Shown here: positions 23,401 through 35,699 of the stretch, piece by piece | Layout of the letters: each line of letters starts with the position of its first letter | Numbering within the stretch: the first letter of the stretch is position 1 | DNA from: Lonicera japonica | Lineage: Eukaryota > Streptophyta > Magnoliopsida > Dipsacales > Caprifoliaceae | Length of the DNA: 64,000 nt | Direction of reading: 5' to 3' | Assembly (NCBI GenBank): GCA_021464415.1 | Contig: CM038468.1 | Coordinates: 38,986,969-39,050,968, forward strand | Notes under the pieces: model-generated | Told to the model about the DNA's origin: nothing | Seen by the model: only the letters and a program-made list of their open reading frames with translations | The model's database searches: none | Position numbers and translations under genes: made by a program

Positions 23401-24571
23401 CTTAATTGTGTCCTTGCTGGCTGTGGTGTCAAGGGAAGGCCGAGACAGAACCCTGAATATCTCATTTAGAGAAGGTGAAATATGTGGTTGAAGATGACTA
23501 AATAACCTTCTCTTCATCTCTTCATTTGGAGCAACTCCGGTGTCACTTAAGGGTTCACAGTATTTTTTAAATAACTGTGTCAAGGCAGTCGATAATTCAT
23601 CGACCCGTCTTGTTACTCGACAGAAAGGCTTCAATACCACACTGTTCAACAGAAAACCAACAAATTAATCAATCAAAGCATACTGAACAAAACAACAAAG
23701 TTATGCGATTGAGAATAAAAGGTTAATATTGTTCTTACTCAAGAAAAGATGAATAAAGTTTTGGGTTTTCTTGGTTTCTTATGAAGATTTTACGAAGATC
23801 ATCTTCTGTGTAATCAGGAAAATAAATAGGAACCGGCTCTACATAACCTGTATCTGAGTAATATGCATCAGGTGACCTACTACTAATAAATATCAGACCA
23901 ATATCAGTCATCTTCAAAATATCATAAAGCATAAACAAAAATGGCAATATGCTCGAAGGCTTATCCCACTCTTGAACAAGCTCCAAATTATCAATTATCA
24001 AGTAAACCATTCTTCCTTTGGGGCGTCTAGACGACTTCTTTGAGCTTGATTTCCCCTTATATTGCTTGAGATTATTTACAACACTAGCCAACGCTTCGTG
24101 TAGAAAGTTAACAAAATCAGATGGCTTTTCACAGCGTTTTGCACTCGAATAGGCATTATCTTCCCCTTTTCTATGAAGCAAAAGTTGGTTCAGGATAGAT
24201 TCAAACAATATCCTGGGATTGTAACAGGTACGACAACTCGAATAAACAAACGGGCGGTTTAGGTGTTTGAATATCTGAAGCACAGTGCTCGTTTTGCCAG
24301 TTGATGGACCTCCGTATATAAAGAGTGGAATCATCGGAGAATCCACGGGACCCAAAAGGTGTATTAATTGAGTAATCTGAGTACACCTACCAGGAAAACT
24401 ACAAACTAAATCGTCAAAGTTCAAAGGTGCCTCACCAAACACGAGATCAGCCAGTGTGACAGATTGAGCATTACTATTTTTCGGTATTTCGACTGCGTTG
24501 TTCAAATTGGGGCTCGAAGAGGATAATCTCGTAGTTCGTCTGTTAATTTGTGGACTTTCCTCTTTACCCAT
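20396..24571 (-). CDS. ORC5: Origin recognition complex subunit 5
   Basis: ORC5 is an AAA+ subunit of the six-protein complex that marks replication origins in the nucleus and helps load the MCM helicase. Four exons on the minus strand (23739-24571, 23219-23641, 20967-21279, 20396-20449) join in frame to 540 codons plus TGA, close to the 534 or so of the Arabidopsis protein. The Walker A motif GGPSTGKT is at residues 87-94, Walker B VYLIIDN at about 189-195 and sensor-1 IFISS follows. The conserved blocks RPFVYSSCRTCYNPR, YFPDYTEDDLRKIF and MKGPGTFPLERLLAIFQC are characteristic of plant ORC5. The last exon encodes 17 residues ending FPLSKYLFRRY. All introns are GT-AG. Intron 2 carries a transposon (21730-22916). 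The gene looks intact. Confidence 0.96.
20450..20966. other. ORC5 intron 3
   Basis: About 0.5 kb of intron with a low-complexity GGGT/ACCC stretch at about 20590-20900, of the type common in decayed plant repeats. Confidence 0.8.
20967..21279 (-). CDS. ORC5: ORC5 exon 3
   Basis: It encodes SSDKSIEQKEAKEQELPM, then GPGTFPLERLLAIFQCITSV and DVLLQLSSLCNANFI, ending MALQ before the donor GTAATC. Confidence 0.92.
21722..22925. mobile_element. Mutator-like non-autonomous element in ORC5 intron 2
   Basis: The element 21730-22916 has long inverted ends (each starting GGGTAATTGATACAATAAAC or close to it, arms about 160 bp). It is flanked by a 9-bp copy TTTATTTTT on each side. Long arms and 9-bp targets fit Mutator-like elements. 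The interior holds two diverged direct copies of a block of about 270-330 bp (about 22050-22385 and 22530-22800) with G-rich and CTTCTTCTTCC segments. No transposase frame is seen. Confidence 0.8.
23219..23641 (-). CDS. ORC5: ORC5 exon 2
   Basis: It encodes VVLKPFCRVTRRVDELSTAL and continues to a basic SRKRKR stretch. The donor is GTAAGT at the left edge. The split Asp codon restores the family FLDVVLKPFCR junction. Confidence 0.93.
23739..24571 (-). CDS. ORC5: ORC5 exon 1
   Basis: The ATG at 24571-24569 begins MGKEESPQINRRTTR, a typical plant ORC5 start. The exon contains Walker A and Walker B and ends in phase 2 before GTAAGA. Confidence 0.95.
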
Positions 24572-25066
24572 TTCTTCAGAAGTGCCAAGATATAAATGCT
24601 CTAGAGTCTGTAGATATGGAAAAATCCAATTTAGGGGTAAATAGAAATATCAAAACAAGCAAATTCACAGCATTTGAAGACAAAATGAAGCATGGAGAAT
24701 AAAGAACAAGTGCAAAAGGTTGGAAAAATTGAAACTATTAAGGCTCCAATTGATTGCAACATGGAAAATGAAAGGAAAAACAATTGATTCGGAGGAATCG
24801 GTAGATTCGGTACCTGATACTTGGAGGAGAGAGACGATTGGAGGTGAGCCGCGTAGGAGGTGATGGAGAGAGAGACGACCGAGTAGAGAGGGATGGAGAG
24901 AAAGAGAGACGATCGGAGTAGAGAGGGCTGGAGGGAGAGAGACGACCGGATTAGTGAGGGCTGGAAGGAGAGAGACGATCGGAGGTGATCGGAGGTGAGC
25001 ACACAGGGAAGCAGTGAGAGCTGAGCGGCGTAGAAGATAGAAAGGGATGTAGGGCTTTTTTTGCAT
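24572..25066 (-). promoter_or_regulatory. Probable ORC5 5' leader with degenerate CT repeats
   Basis: Read on the minus strand, about 24825-25000 repeats units containing CGTCTCTCTCC about five or six times, with spacing near 30-40 bases. A donor-like AAGTATCAG then GTACCG occurs at about 24810, consistent with a leader intron before the ATG. Open frames across this repeat change at each indel and are not taken as coding. Confidence 0.45.
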
Positions 25067-25726
25067 CTAATAATAATAATAGAAAGTTAAAAATAAAATA
25101 ATATACATATATTCTTAAATTTACTTACATAATTTTTCAATAAATAAGTATTTATTATTTTCATTTAATTATATATATCTCATAAATATAAACTTATAAT
25201 AATTTTTATATTAAGTGTTATATTTTTATTTTTACTCGTTCTAACATTATAACATTTTCAATAACATTTTTCTTAATTTATCTAATCTTTTTATTTGTAC
25301 ATTCATGTAGAGCTCAATAAAACGCACGTTAAGTTATCTAATATCAAAGTTAAAAAATATTTGTTTTAACATGTGCCTAATATATCATAAATAGTATATA
25401 TATATATTTGTATTGTATTGTATGTTGTGTTTTTATTATTTCAATATTTAAATTCTTAAAATTACTAGTAAAAAAAATATTGAAAAAGAAAATAGCTTGG
25501 TGATAAAATCCATATCCTCTTAATATTTTGGAGGAAAGTCGTTTTCTTGAATCTTCAAAAAATTAAATATCTTAGAAATCGAAAGTAACAAAATATTTTA
25601 ATAAATGATTTATTTTTATGAAAAATATTTTATTTTTTCAATTCATTTTTCTCCTTTTGCACAAAAGATAACATTTTTTAAAAAGAAAGAAGAAAGTGTT
25701 TTCATGTTGTTAAAAAATCATTTAAG
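25067..25726. other. AT-rich intergenic DNA
   Basis: Very AT-rich with A and T runs. I see no gene or repeat with defined ends. Confidence 0.7.
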
Positions 25727-26996
25727 AACATTGTGAGAATCCGCAAATGCGACCCCCCGGGTTCTCGTTCCCGTTGGTGGGCGTCTGAAACATCGGAAAG
25801 GATTTCGTTGTTCCATTTGCTTCTATGTGTTGATTATTCATATCGGGAGTCCCTCTATCCTATTTCTAGATGCAAGAGGGTTCGTTCAGAGTCGCCAGTA
25901 CGTTTTACGAGAAAACGGACAAAATGATTGTGTAAGAGGGAAGGCTACAGATAAGCCTTTCTTTACACGTTTGTCTACGAAACCAGGATTCTATAGGGTT
26001 CGGGAACTATATTACGGTTTGGGAAGGTGTTAAGCACCCATTCCGCCCTTTCGGTCTCTAGTGGTCTTATATGTTTATTCTATATTGGAAAACTTGGATG
26101 CTTTTACTGATATTCTACTACTTTCTAGAAATAACTAATGAAAACCTGTTTTTCGAGCGCGGTAGGAATCTACCACAACTATGTCGCCACTTCGCTTACT
26201 AGGACGGGGATCGACCTGCCCGGTCAGGTCGCGGGGTGCGGGGCAACGCCCCGTTAGAAAAATCGAGTTTTAAACAAGTCTACAATAAAACTAATATACA
26301 AATATCTTATTTAATTACTAGAAGAGACTTTAGTTACCTTCCCGACGATATATATAAGAATAAGAGAGAGAAAATATAATACGGCAGAGAAGACCTCCGG
26401 CGAATATTAGCTTTTCCTCTTAGAAATATTTCCAGCGGTCTGACTCTAGAAGGTGGCACTTCGGGTGCCAAGATTAGATCCGAGACTCTTGCGGAAATAA
26501 ATGTTATCGCAGATGCTTCCGGAGAAGGCTTAAAGATTAAAAAATATGAGAGAGAATAAGGAATTTTAGTATAGAAATTGTGGCGAGAAGTTGCCGTCCA
26601 GAACCCTTGGGGGTGTTGGCCTATTTATAGTGCCCGGGAGAGATTGTCGCGCGACATTCCCCAGAAAGGGCAAGTGTCGCGCGACATTTCTGCTTGTCGC
26701 GCGACAAAACGGCTGAAGTGATGGGTTCTGACACTGTGATGTGTCAGAAAGTGGTTGGTCGGGTGCAGAGGGGGATTGTCGCGCGACATAGTGGGATTGT
26801 CGCGCGACATATCAATGATTGTCGCGCGACAATGTGATATGTCGTGCGACAATCCTTCATAAAAATAGGTTTGTTGGCCAACAAACCCACCAAGGGTAGT
26901 TTCGGGTGCTTGGGTGGGTCCCGGACCTAAAAACAGTAGTTCTCGAAGGTCGTTAGGGTTCTTGCGGGGGTCACGGATCGGGGTGTCTACAAACAT
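25727..26996 (-). mobile_element. Solo LTR (1260 bp) with palindrome array
   Basis: Read on the minus strand the unit begins TGTAGACACCCC (at 26991) and ends GGATTCTCACA (at 25732), as an LTR should (TG...CA). A perfect 5-bp duplication AACAT flanks it (25727-25731, 26992-26996). No internal region or partner LTR is present, so recombination between LTRs has probably removed the rest. The terminal wording is common in plant Ty3-gypsy LTRs, but I cannot fix the family. Confidence 0.85.
26645..26851. repeat. Seven copies of the palindrome TGTCGCGCGACA
   Basis: Copies start at 26645, 26675, 26695, 26777, 26798, 26820 and 26840. Six are perfect; the last has one change (TGTCGTGCGACA). Four of the six intervals are 20-22 bases. 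They lie about 140-350 bp inside the 5' end of the solo LTR, in its presumed U3 promoter part. Confidence 0.95.
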
Positions 26997-28235
26997 CCGG
27001 ACCGAGAAGACGGATTTTGTAGATACATTTAAGAACACCCAGAAAAATTCATCACTATTTATTTTTTTTTCCAGCAATTTTTTCTCCATCGTCTTTTTTC
27101 TGATATTTTTTATAAAAAATAAAATTAATCTTCTAATATTTTTGATGCAGTGGATTAAGACATATTTATGTAGTATAAGACTTAATTATTACTTTTGTTA
27201 ATTAATTAGTTAACTTCAACAACTCCTCCGAGTCTTTGCAACATAACCTAACTTATTCTTCCATATCGTTCACATGTATGTTTTAGAGATAGACAATCAT
27301 AGAGATAGTTTACATAAGTATGTATAAAAGAAAATGTTAATAAAGAAAAAATTTGCTTAAGGGCTTTTATGGGATTTTCTTTAATTATAATTAATGTTTA
27401 CATTTTTATATTATAAAAAATTAATTTAATTTTGTTTTATTAATAATTGTGTTGAAAATAACTAATAATTTTTTCATACTTCTTAAAAATTAAAGGATGA
27501 TCTAAATTTAATTAGAAACACAGTAAATATTTCAAATTTCTTTCGTATATCATACATACTACTATATATATATGGATCAAATCTTTTGATCTTTTAATAT
27601 TTTTGATATAGTGAATTAAGACTTATATTTATTTATTTGAAAAAAAAAATTTAGATAAATTTAAAATATGAATAATAACTATTTAAGAGTAATGAATAAT
27701 AAAAGATTAAATGAAATATCATATAATTGTTAAAAATGTATTTATCACAATTAATAATTTGTATCTTTAGAGGTACTATTTAGATGAAATTTTTAATGAA
27801 ATTTATTAAGAATGATATAAATTTTGTTTATCATGTCTTATATTAATGAAAAATTTAATATTATTTAATGTTTCTACTTTTAACGACAAAACTTTATTGT
27901 CTTTACATTATTTTAGTAAACGCACCCCACCACTAGGGTGAAGTGCATGATTTCTTAAAGATTTGATAGGGTGAAAAGAAAGTATTCTCACACTAGGGTG
28001 GAAAGACCGATTCTGTGGGTGCATTTAAAAATAAAAAAAAAAAGAGAAAAAGGTAAAAAAAACACTTATTGCTGACTCGTTCGCCTCAATCGAGTCAACT
28101 CGTAACCGAGTTCACTTATATGCCTCACACCCAAGACTCGTAAGTTCCAACTTTTACCCCTAACTCGTACAACTCGGTTAGCTACTCTTCTGCCTCGCCT
28201 CGACTCGCGAGACTGGTATGAGTCGCTCATTTTTT
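26997..28235. other. AT-rich intergenic DNA
   Basis: Mostly A/T runs. Near 28070-28215 a stretch is rich in ACTCG/CGAGT words, possibly part of a decayed element. I see no gene. Confidence 0.55.
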
Positions 28236-29025
28236 AAAACATTATTTTGAATGGCGTGATTTCGCGCGCAATGTAGCGCGCTATAATGCAAATTTTCTCC
28301 CAAACGTTACGTAGCGTGCTAAGAATGGCATATGGAATAAAAAATGTAGGTGTTTTGGTGACATGGCACGCTATAGCATGAACAGTGTATGTTATTCACA
28401 TTTTTTGGAGAAAAAGTGCGCTATTTGAGAAGAGTGGAAAGCTAGGTCAAATATACGAGTTTAGTTAACAAGGCTTAGCTCAATATGTTATCCTCCAGCC
28501 ATCGACTCTCCCAAGCACGTCGTCTCTCCTCTGTTCTCCTCTTTCCGACGTTGTCTCTCACAGCCACTGTCGACGCTGCTCTGCACGTCGTTTCTCTTCT
28601 GTCTGTCGTTCATCGTTGCTACTTCTCCTTCTCTATCCGTTGTCTATCCTCTATTCGTTCGTTCTCTCCTCCTATTTGACTCTCCTTATGTAAGGTATTT
28701 CTTGAGCCCTAGGCTCATTTTATTTGTTGCTTTGTTTGTGACTGAACCCTAGGCTTGTTTTGTTTATGGCTGAACCTTGGCTGTTTTGTTTGGTGGCTAA
28801 ACCCTAGGCTCATTTTATTTAAACAATGTCTACAAGTTCTAAAAATGATAGTGTTTGGAAATATGCATATCAAATATATTTTTGTGTTATTATTATTTGA
28901 AGTGTTTTTTATTTTCTTAATTATTACGTTATTGGAGTCCTGAATAGCTTACGCTATTTGTGTTACACGTTTCCGGAACTAAAACGTTATTGCTCGCGCT
29001 ATCGTTATTTAAAACATTGGGTGAG
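28236..29025. mobile_element. Possible decayed hAT-like element
   Basis: The right end, read in reverse, starts CAATGTTTTAAATAACG. The left end CATTATTTTGAATGGCG is a weak match. I found no target duplication. The interior has GCGCGCTAT motifs and a CT-rich segment whose open frame (28485-28679) has no family features. Confidence 0.3.
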
Positions 29026-29322
29026 ATTAACTTTTACTTTTTGACTTTTTTCATGAAAAAAATTTCTTTTAGGGTGAGGAAGAAAAAATTTTCACAAAAA
29101 ATCAAGTAGGATGGAGGACATATATCATAAAAATAAGCACGAGATAGAGGGCATCTTACTAGATGCCTTAACTTATTTCCAACTTTTCACACAAATCATT
29201 TGTTTTCTTTACATTTTTCATGTTGCTATCAAACAGACCTTTAAAAGTAATAATATCGCTAACAATATACACACCTTACACCTAAACTAGGTTACGCTCA
29301 TGCTGATACAGTATATTGGCTT

Positions 29323-29993
29323 TGCAAAAGCAATGTTCTAAAAATTGCTAGGCACTCTTAGGTCCCCCGGGGGGGGGGGGGCTTAGCGCCTAGGGGATTA
29401 ATTGATCAAATGATTTTTTATTAAAAAATTTATTTTAAATAACATAATGCTAACAAAACATAATATACCTTTCAAATTGACATTAATTTTCCAACGTCCA
29501 ATTAATAAAACATCCATTCCAAAAATAAAATAAACAAGTTCAAACAATCAAACCCAAGTAGACATCCTAAAATACAAGTCCAAACCTTAAAAGCATAAAT
29601 AAATAGAATTAGCAAAAAGAAAGTAATTAAATTAAACTAATATTCTAGGCCTTTAGTTCTTCTACTCCATATCATTCTAAGACCCTCTCCTCATCGGAGT
29701 CAAAATCTAACTTTTCATTTCCCTCTTCTTCTGACTCATCCTCTAAGATGGAGATCATAGAGGATGAGGATGACGACGGGTCTGATTAGGTCGACTGAAA
29801 GAGGGCTCATAAATGTCTTTTTTTACATGAAACTACGTCTTTTTGAAAGGAAGGGGGGGTGTTGAATCGACCCCTACAGAAAAATCGGTGCCTAGCCTAA
29901 AAATCGATGCCTAAATACAAATGATTAGCCTTAGACCGAGCGGGGGAGTGCCGATTTTTGCCTAAGCACGATTTTTAGAACACTGTGCAAAAG
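29323..29993. mobile_element. Non-autonomous hAT-type element (655 bp)
   Basis: The element 29331-29985 is flanked by a perfect 8-bp duplication TGCAAAAG. The ends are inverted: CAATGTTCTAAAAATTG on the left and CAGTGTTCTAAAAATCG read from the right. A run of G follows CCCCC at about 29364. No transposase frame remains. Confidence 0.85.
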
Positions 29994-30349
29994 TAAGTGA
30001 ATTGTGAGACTTAACATGCCAAGTAACCTTTTTAACAACTACATTTGCAAACCCAAATTTCACAACTAACTAATTGGAAAATAAACTCGCAGCATTCTCA
30101 TAAACAAAACCTTAAAACTGTGACCCTATACACCATTTTTACCATAAAAACCTAAACCCTATATCATGCCCACGAATAGAACTTACCCTTGAAAACAATT
30201 AAAGAAGGGAAAGGGTGCCCACTTGCATATATACCACTCTAAGTTACTCTATTTTTTTCCATGTGGACTTGTGATCATGACAGTCGCCATACGCAAGCAC
30301 CACAACCACCACACATGAGAAGTAGTGCTAGACATGATGCAACAATTTT
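29994..30349. other. Intergenic DNA
   Basis: No gene or element with defined ends is seen. Confidence 0.6.
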
Positions 30350-30865
30350 GAATCAGACATTTTATTAAACACGTGGACCTCAAACACAAATCAAGATAGA
30401 AAAAGGAAATCATGCTCACAGTCACATTCTTACTGAATCAAATACAGACTAGAAAATTATGGCCCGCCACAACAGCACAACCCACATGAGAAAAAAAATC
30501 CCAACAAATTTTCGATTGAGAAAAACTTAAAAACCCACATAAAAACTTAATCTGCGATAGGAAATAGATATCAAACAAAAAAACTGCAAGGGTAAAGACA
30601 TTATTAATTGAAAAGGGCATATAATACTCAAACGCAAGGCAAAATACATTATTAATTTTCCATTGAGGCATTTGATCAAACAGTTAGACCTCAAACGCAG
30701 ATCAAGATAAGAAAGTGCATATGATGCTCACATTAATATTGTATCAGAGACATACTACAAAATTCTGGCTGCCAGCATAACCCACATGAAAAAACCCTAA
30801 AATCCAAACAAATTTTCAATTGAGAGAAATTTCAAAACACAGACCAGTGAGAGGAAATTATAGCA
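30350..30865. repeat. Imperfect tandem duplication, period about 315 bp
   Basis: 30350-30560 and 30665-30865 share the order of several blocks, including ATTTT(C/A)ATTGAGA, GATCAAGATA and AACCCACATGA. They are diverged and non-coding. Confidence 0.6.
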
Positions 30866-31505
30866 AATAATGAAACCGTAACGAAAACAAGGTATTTAAA
30901 AAAAGATAGAATAATAAGAGCGCAAAGAGAAGCAGCATAAGAGAGAAGAAAAATGTACCAGATAAGAGAAGGGATTAGTTCCTGGTGTGAAAAAATGAGC
31001 ATGTCAACCAGTAAAGGCTATTGTTATTGTCCGAGTAACAAATGAGCTTAAAGCCTAATATACAAAGTATAAATATTTGCACGATGACAATAGATATTTA
31101 ATTTTAGCATATAATAATTATTTTAGTTAAATTAAGTGTGACTCTCTTTGTCAACAAAACTAAATTGCATGAAAAAATATTTAAAGATGTTTGATTATAA
31201 TTATTTTTTAAAACAATGATGAGAGATTAACTTTTGATGATATTGATCGTATACTTTTTACTTGAAATTGAATTTTTTTTTGCCTCGAACTATTTTTCAC
31301 CTAATTTAGAATTTACTTTTCTTGGGAAGGCTATCCATTTTAAATTTGAATCACGAATGTCCAATCTAGGAAATAAAATTGCCTAAAAAATTAACAAACC
31401 AAACATTACGAAAAAAGTACATATTTTTAAAGTTTTCCTAAATTGGTTAAATGGTCTGACCATGTTTAATTTTGATGTAAAGCGATAAATTCATTAAGAT
31501 AACAT

Positions 31506-31795
31506 TTGTAACAACCCAAACCCGGGCCCCAGGTAAACCATCCGCACCTCACGATTTTGTTCTCGGTAAAGTTACATGGTCCAACTCACCCCCAAAAGGT
31601 CTTTCACTAGTGGGAACCCTTTGGGTGTATATATAAAGCACTTCAAGTTTTTCCCACTTTCCGATGTGGGGCATTACTTACAAACTATAAATCACAACAA
31701 CCACTATAACAAGGGTCGACATACAACCACCACATAAGAATTAGACTAATAAGGGGTTGGACAACCACGTCTATGTGCCCGGGATCTCCTTGTTA
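31506..31795. mobile_element. Possible TRIM or small solo LTR
   Basis: It begins TGTAACAACCCAAACCCGGG and contains a TATATATAAAG box and CCGATGTGGGGCATT, wording often met in short plant LTRs. The right end and a target duplication were not resolved; CCCGGGC recurs inverted near 31780. Confidence 0.35.
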
Positions 31796-32160
31796 TGAGA
31801 ATAGGAAAAAATGACCAAGTTTAATTTTGATTGCCCACTAAATTGGTAATTTCACCAACTTTATATTATCCTGGATACACGAAGAAAATTGGTGAAAAAG
31901 ACTTAATTCAAATCTCAAATGCTACAAATCAACAAAAATAAATCATTTTAATCCGTACATATATGTAGCAATTCCTCCATTGATGCATTATCTATTTGAG
32001 TGCGAGAAGTGGTTACAAATAAAAAACTTTGTAAATTAATCGATCTTTTAAAAACACCTGATTGAAATCATGGATCACTGCAATAAATTTGTTTTCGCAT
32101 AATTATAAACACTTTATCCAAGGGTCTCAGCTAGTTGGTTGACACGTTGCTTTTTCACCA

Positions 32161-32575
32161 TAAGGCCATTTCCAGTGGTGTTTTCTATAAATTTATTTTT
32201 ATCGCATATGTCATAATGCTTTTAATGCATTTCTATGTCTATTTGGCATTAAAATTGTTTTGATAGAAAAGTTTTAAATAAAGTTTCTCCAATGGTGTCA
32301 TTTCTATCTTAGTTGGCTCCTATTTTAAAATATATAATTAAAGTGATTGGATAAGATGTTGTGAGATCCATTTAATTATTGCCATGTAAAATAGAAAAAA
32401 ATTATAATCATTTTTACCTGTAGAAATGGTGATAGAAAATTTTCATATAACACACTTGCCATGTCATATAAAAATGGATATAGAAATTACCAATGGAGCT
32501 GAGAGAGTTTTTATTGAAAAATATTTCTATTATAAAAATTTATATGGTTAAAAATGACTGTTAGAGATGGCTTAA
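32161..32575. mobile_element. Tourist/Harbinger-like MITE (about 409 bp)
   Basis: The ends are inverted: GGCCATTTCCAGTGGTG on the left, and AGCCATCTCTAACAGTC read from the right. TAA flanks both sides. The inner parts of the ends also pair (ATAAATTT...). No open frame. Confidence 0.6.
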
Positions 32576-34032
32576 ACTATTGAAAAATGTAATAATACAC
32601 CATACGTAACGCAACTCAAGTTATAAAATTGATTAGCTGATGGTAATGTTCGACAACAATCAGTTGGGGGTAATGGTCGACAAAGGCACTGTTAAATACT
32701 TGATATATACCTGAATTGCTCGATCGTACTAAAAGTAAAGACGGATTCTTAATAGTAATGCTAACTGTAATAGGCCAGTTATATCCACCATTTCGCATAT
32801 TAGAGAAAAACTAAAAATTATGTTAGGACTTATGAAACATTTAATTTAAATAATGTAACCAGACATTAGATAATCAGGGGCAAACCTAAACTCGGACTTA
32901 AGTCTAGAGGACTCCAATCATAAAAATAAATGTTTAAATCATATATTGTATCCCCCATCCCTTAAGGGACTAATCAATTGCCACTGACGGGTTTCGAACT
33001 CTACATACTCATTTAACGAGTATTCACTCATGTAAAACTTAATTTTACACAACAATTGAAGTTATATTTTTTCACATTGTGTATAATAAATACACAAAAG
33101 ATGTTTTTATGCTACCTTTGAATATATTCACTGTAATACTCCGTAGTTTAATTTTTATATTAAAAATTGTTTATAGCATGTTTAAGTTAAGTTTTGGAGT
33201 AGAAAACAATAATTACTAAAAATTCAGGAGCTAGATCGATCGTGGAATAATATCTCTTAGGAGTTGTTAATTTATTGGCCATGATTGATCATGGGTTTGT
33301 AAAAAACTAGGTTTGATCCTTTTGACCTGTTTAACTTGATATATTCAATTATTTATCCATTTGGCTGGGGAAGAAGCATAGAAACCGAAAAAATAATCTA
33401 AAAGGTGGGAGAAAGGTGAAAACTTAAGGGGAAAAATGGAGAGAATTGAGAAATCATGGTAAATAAGGGAAAATGGAGAGAATTGAGAAATCATGGTAAA
33501 TATGGAGGATTAAGAAAGAATTCTTTGTCACGATTTTCATTCCATTTGGGATTCGGTCTTTGTTAGAAGAAAAGCTTTAAATTTGTAGGCCAAATGACCA
33601 AAATCCATTTCTAGTTTGAAATTACTGAGGAATGGGTTTAATTTTGATTCTTTATAAATCAAATTTCAAAGAATTTCATTTGATTTAGTTTTTGCATGTG
33701 ATAATTCAAGTTCATATGTCATATGCATGATTTGATTGTTAATTAAATAATAAAAAGGTATTATATGTTTCAATTCCACTATAAAGTTATAAATTGTAAA
33801 TCATTATGATTAAAATGAATATTAGCATATTAATTGATATGCATGCATGAATATGATCACGTGGTTGGTATAATTGTGTTGATTACAAGAATTATTCAAG
33901 ACAAATGGTCCCATGGACAAAACTTTGTTATTATTTAATTTTAAATAATGAAAGAATAAAAAAATTCTTCCATTTTTGTATTTAAGTGCTTAAATTCACT
34001 CATTAAAGAGTTTTGTATGTTCAAACCTTATT
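32576..34032. other. AT-rich intergenic DNA with a short tandem repeat
   Basis: A block containing ATGGAGAGAATTGAGAAATC occurs twice in tandem at about 33435-33507 (period about 41 bp). I see no gene. Confidence 0.65.

Positions 34033-35699
<1,667 letters not shown>

Noticed and set aside
24631..25066. Ser/Leu-rich frames upstream of ORC5
   Set aside because: They are by-products of the CT tandem repeat; the frame changes with each unit.
26645..26851. Regularly spaced short repeats, CRISPR-like
   Set aside because: Units are 12-bp palindromes with spacers of 8-18 bases (and one of 70), inside a plant LTR with a clear target duplication.
26625..27089. 154-codon minus-strand frame
   Set aside because: It spans the solo LTR palindromes and its flank across the target duplication, so it is fortuitous.
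28485..28679. 64-codon Ser/Leu-rich frame
   Set aside because: CT-rich low-complexity sequence with no family features.
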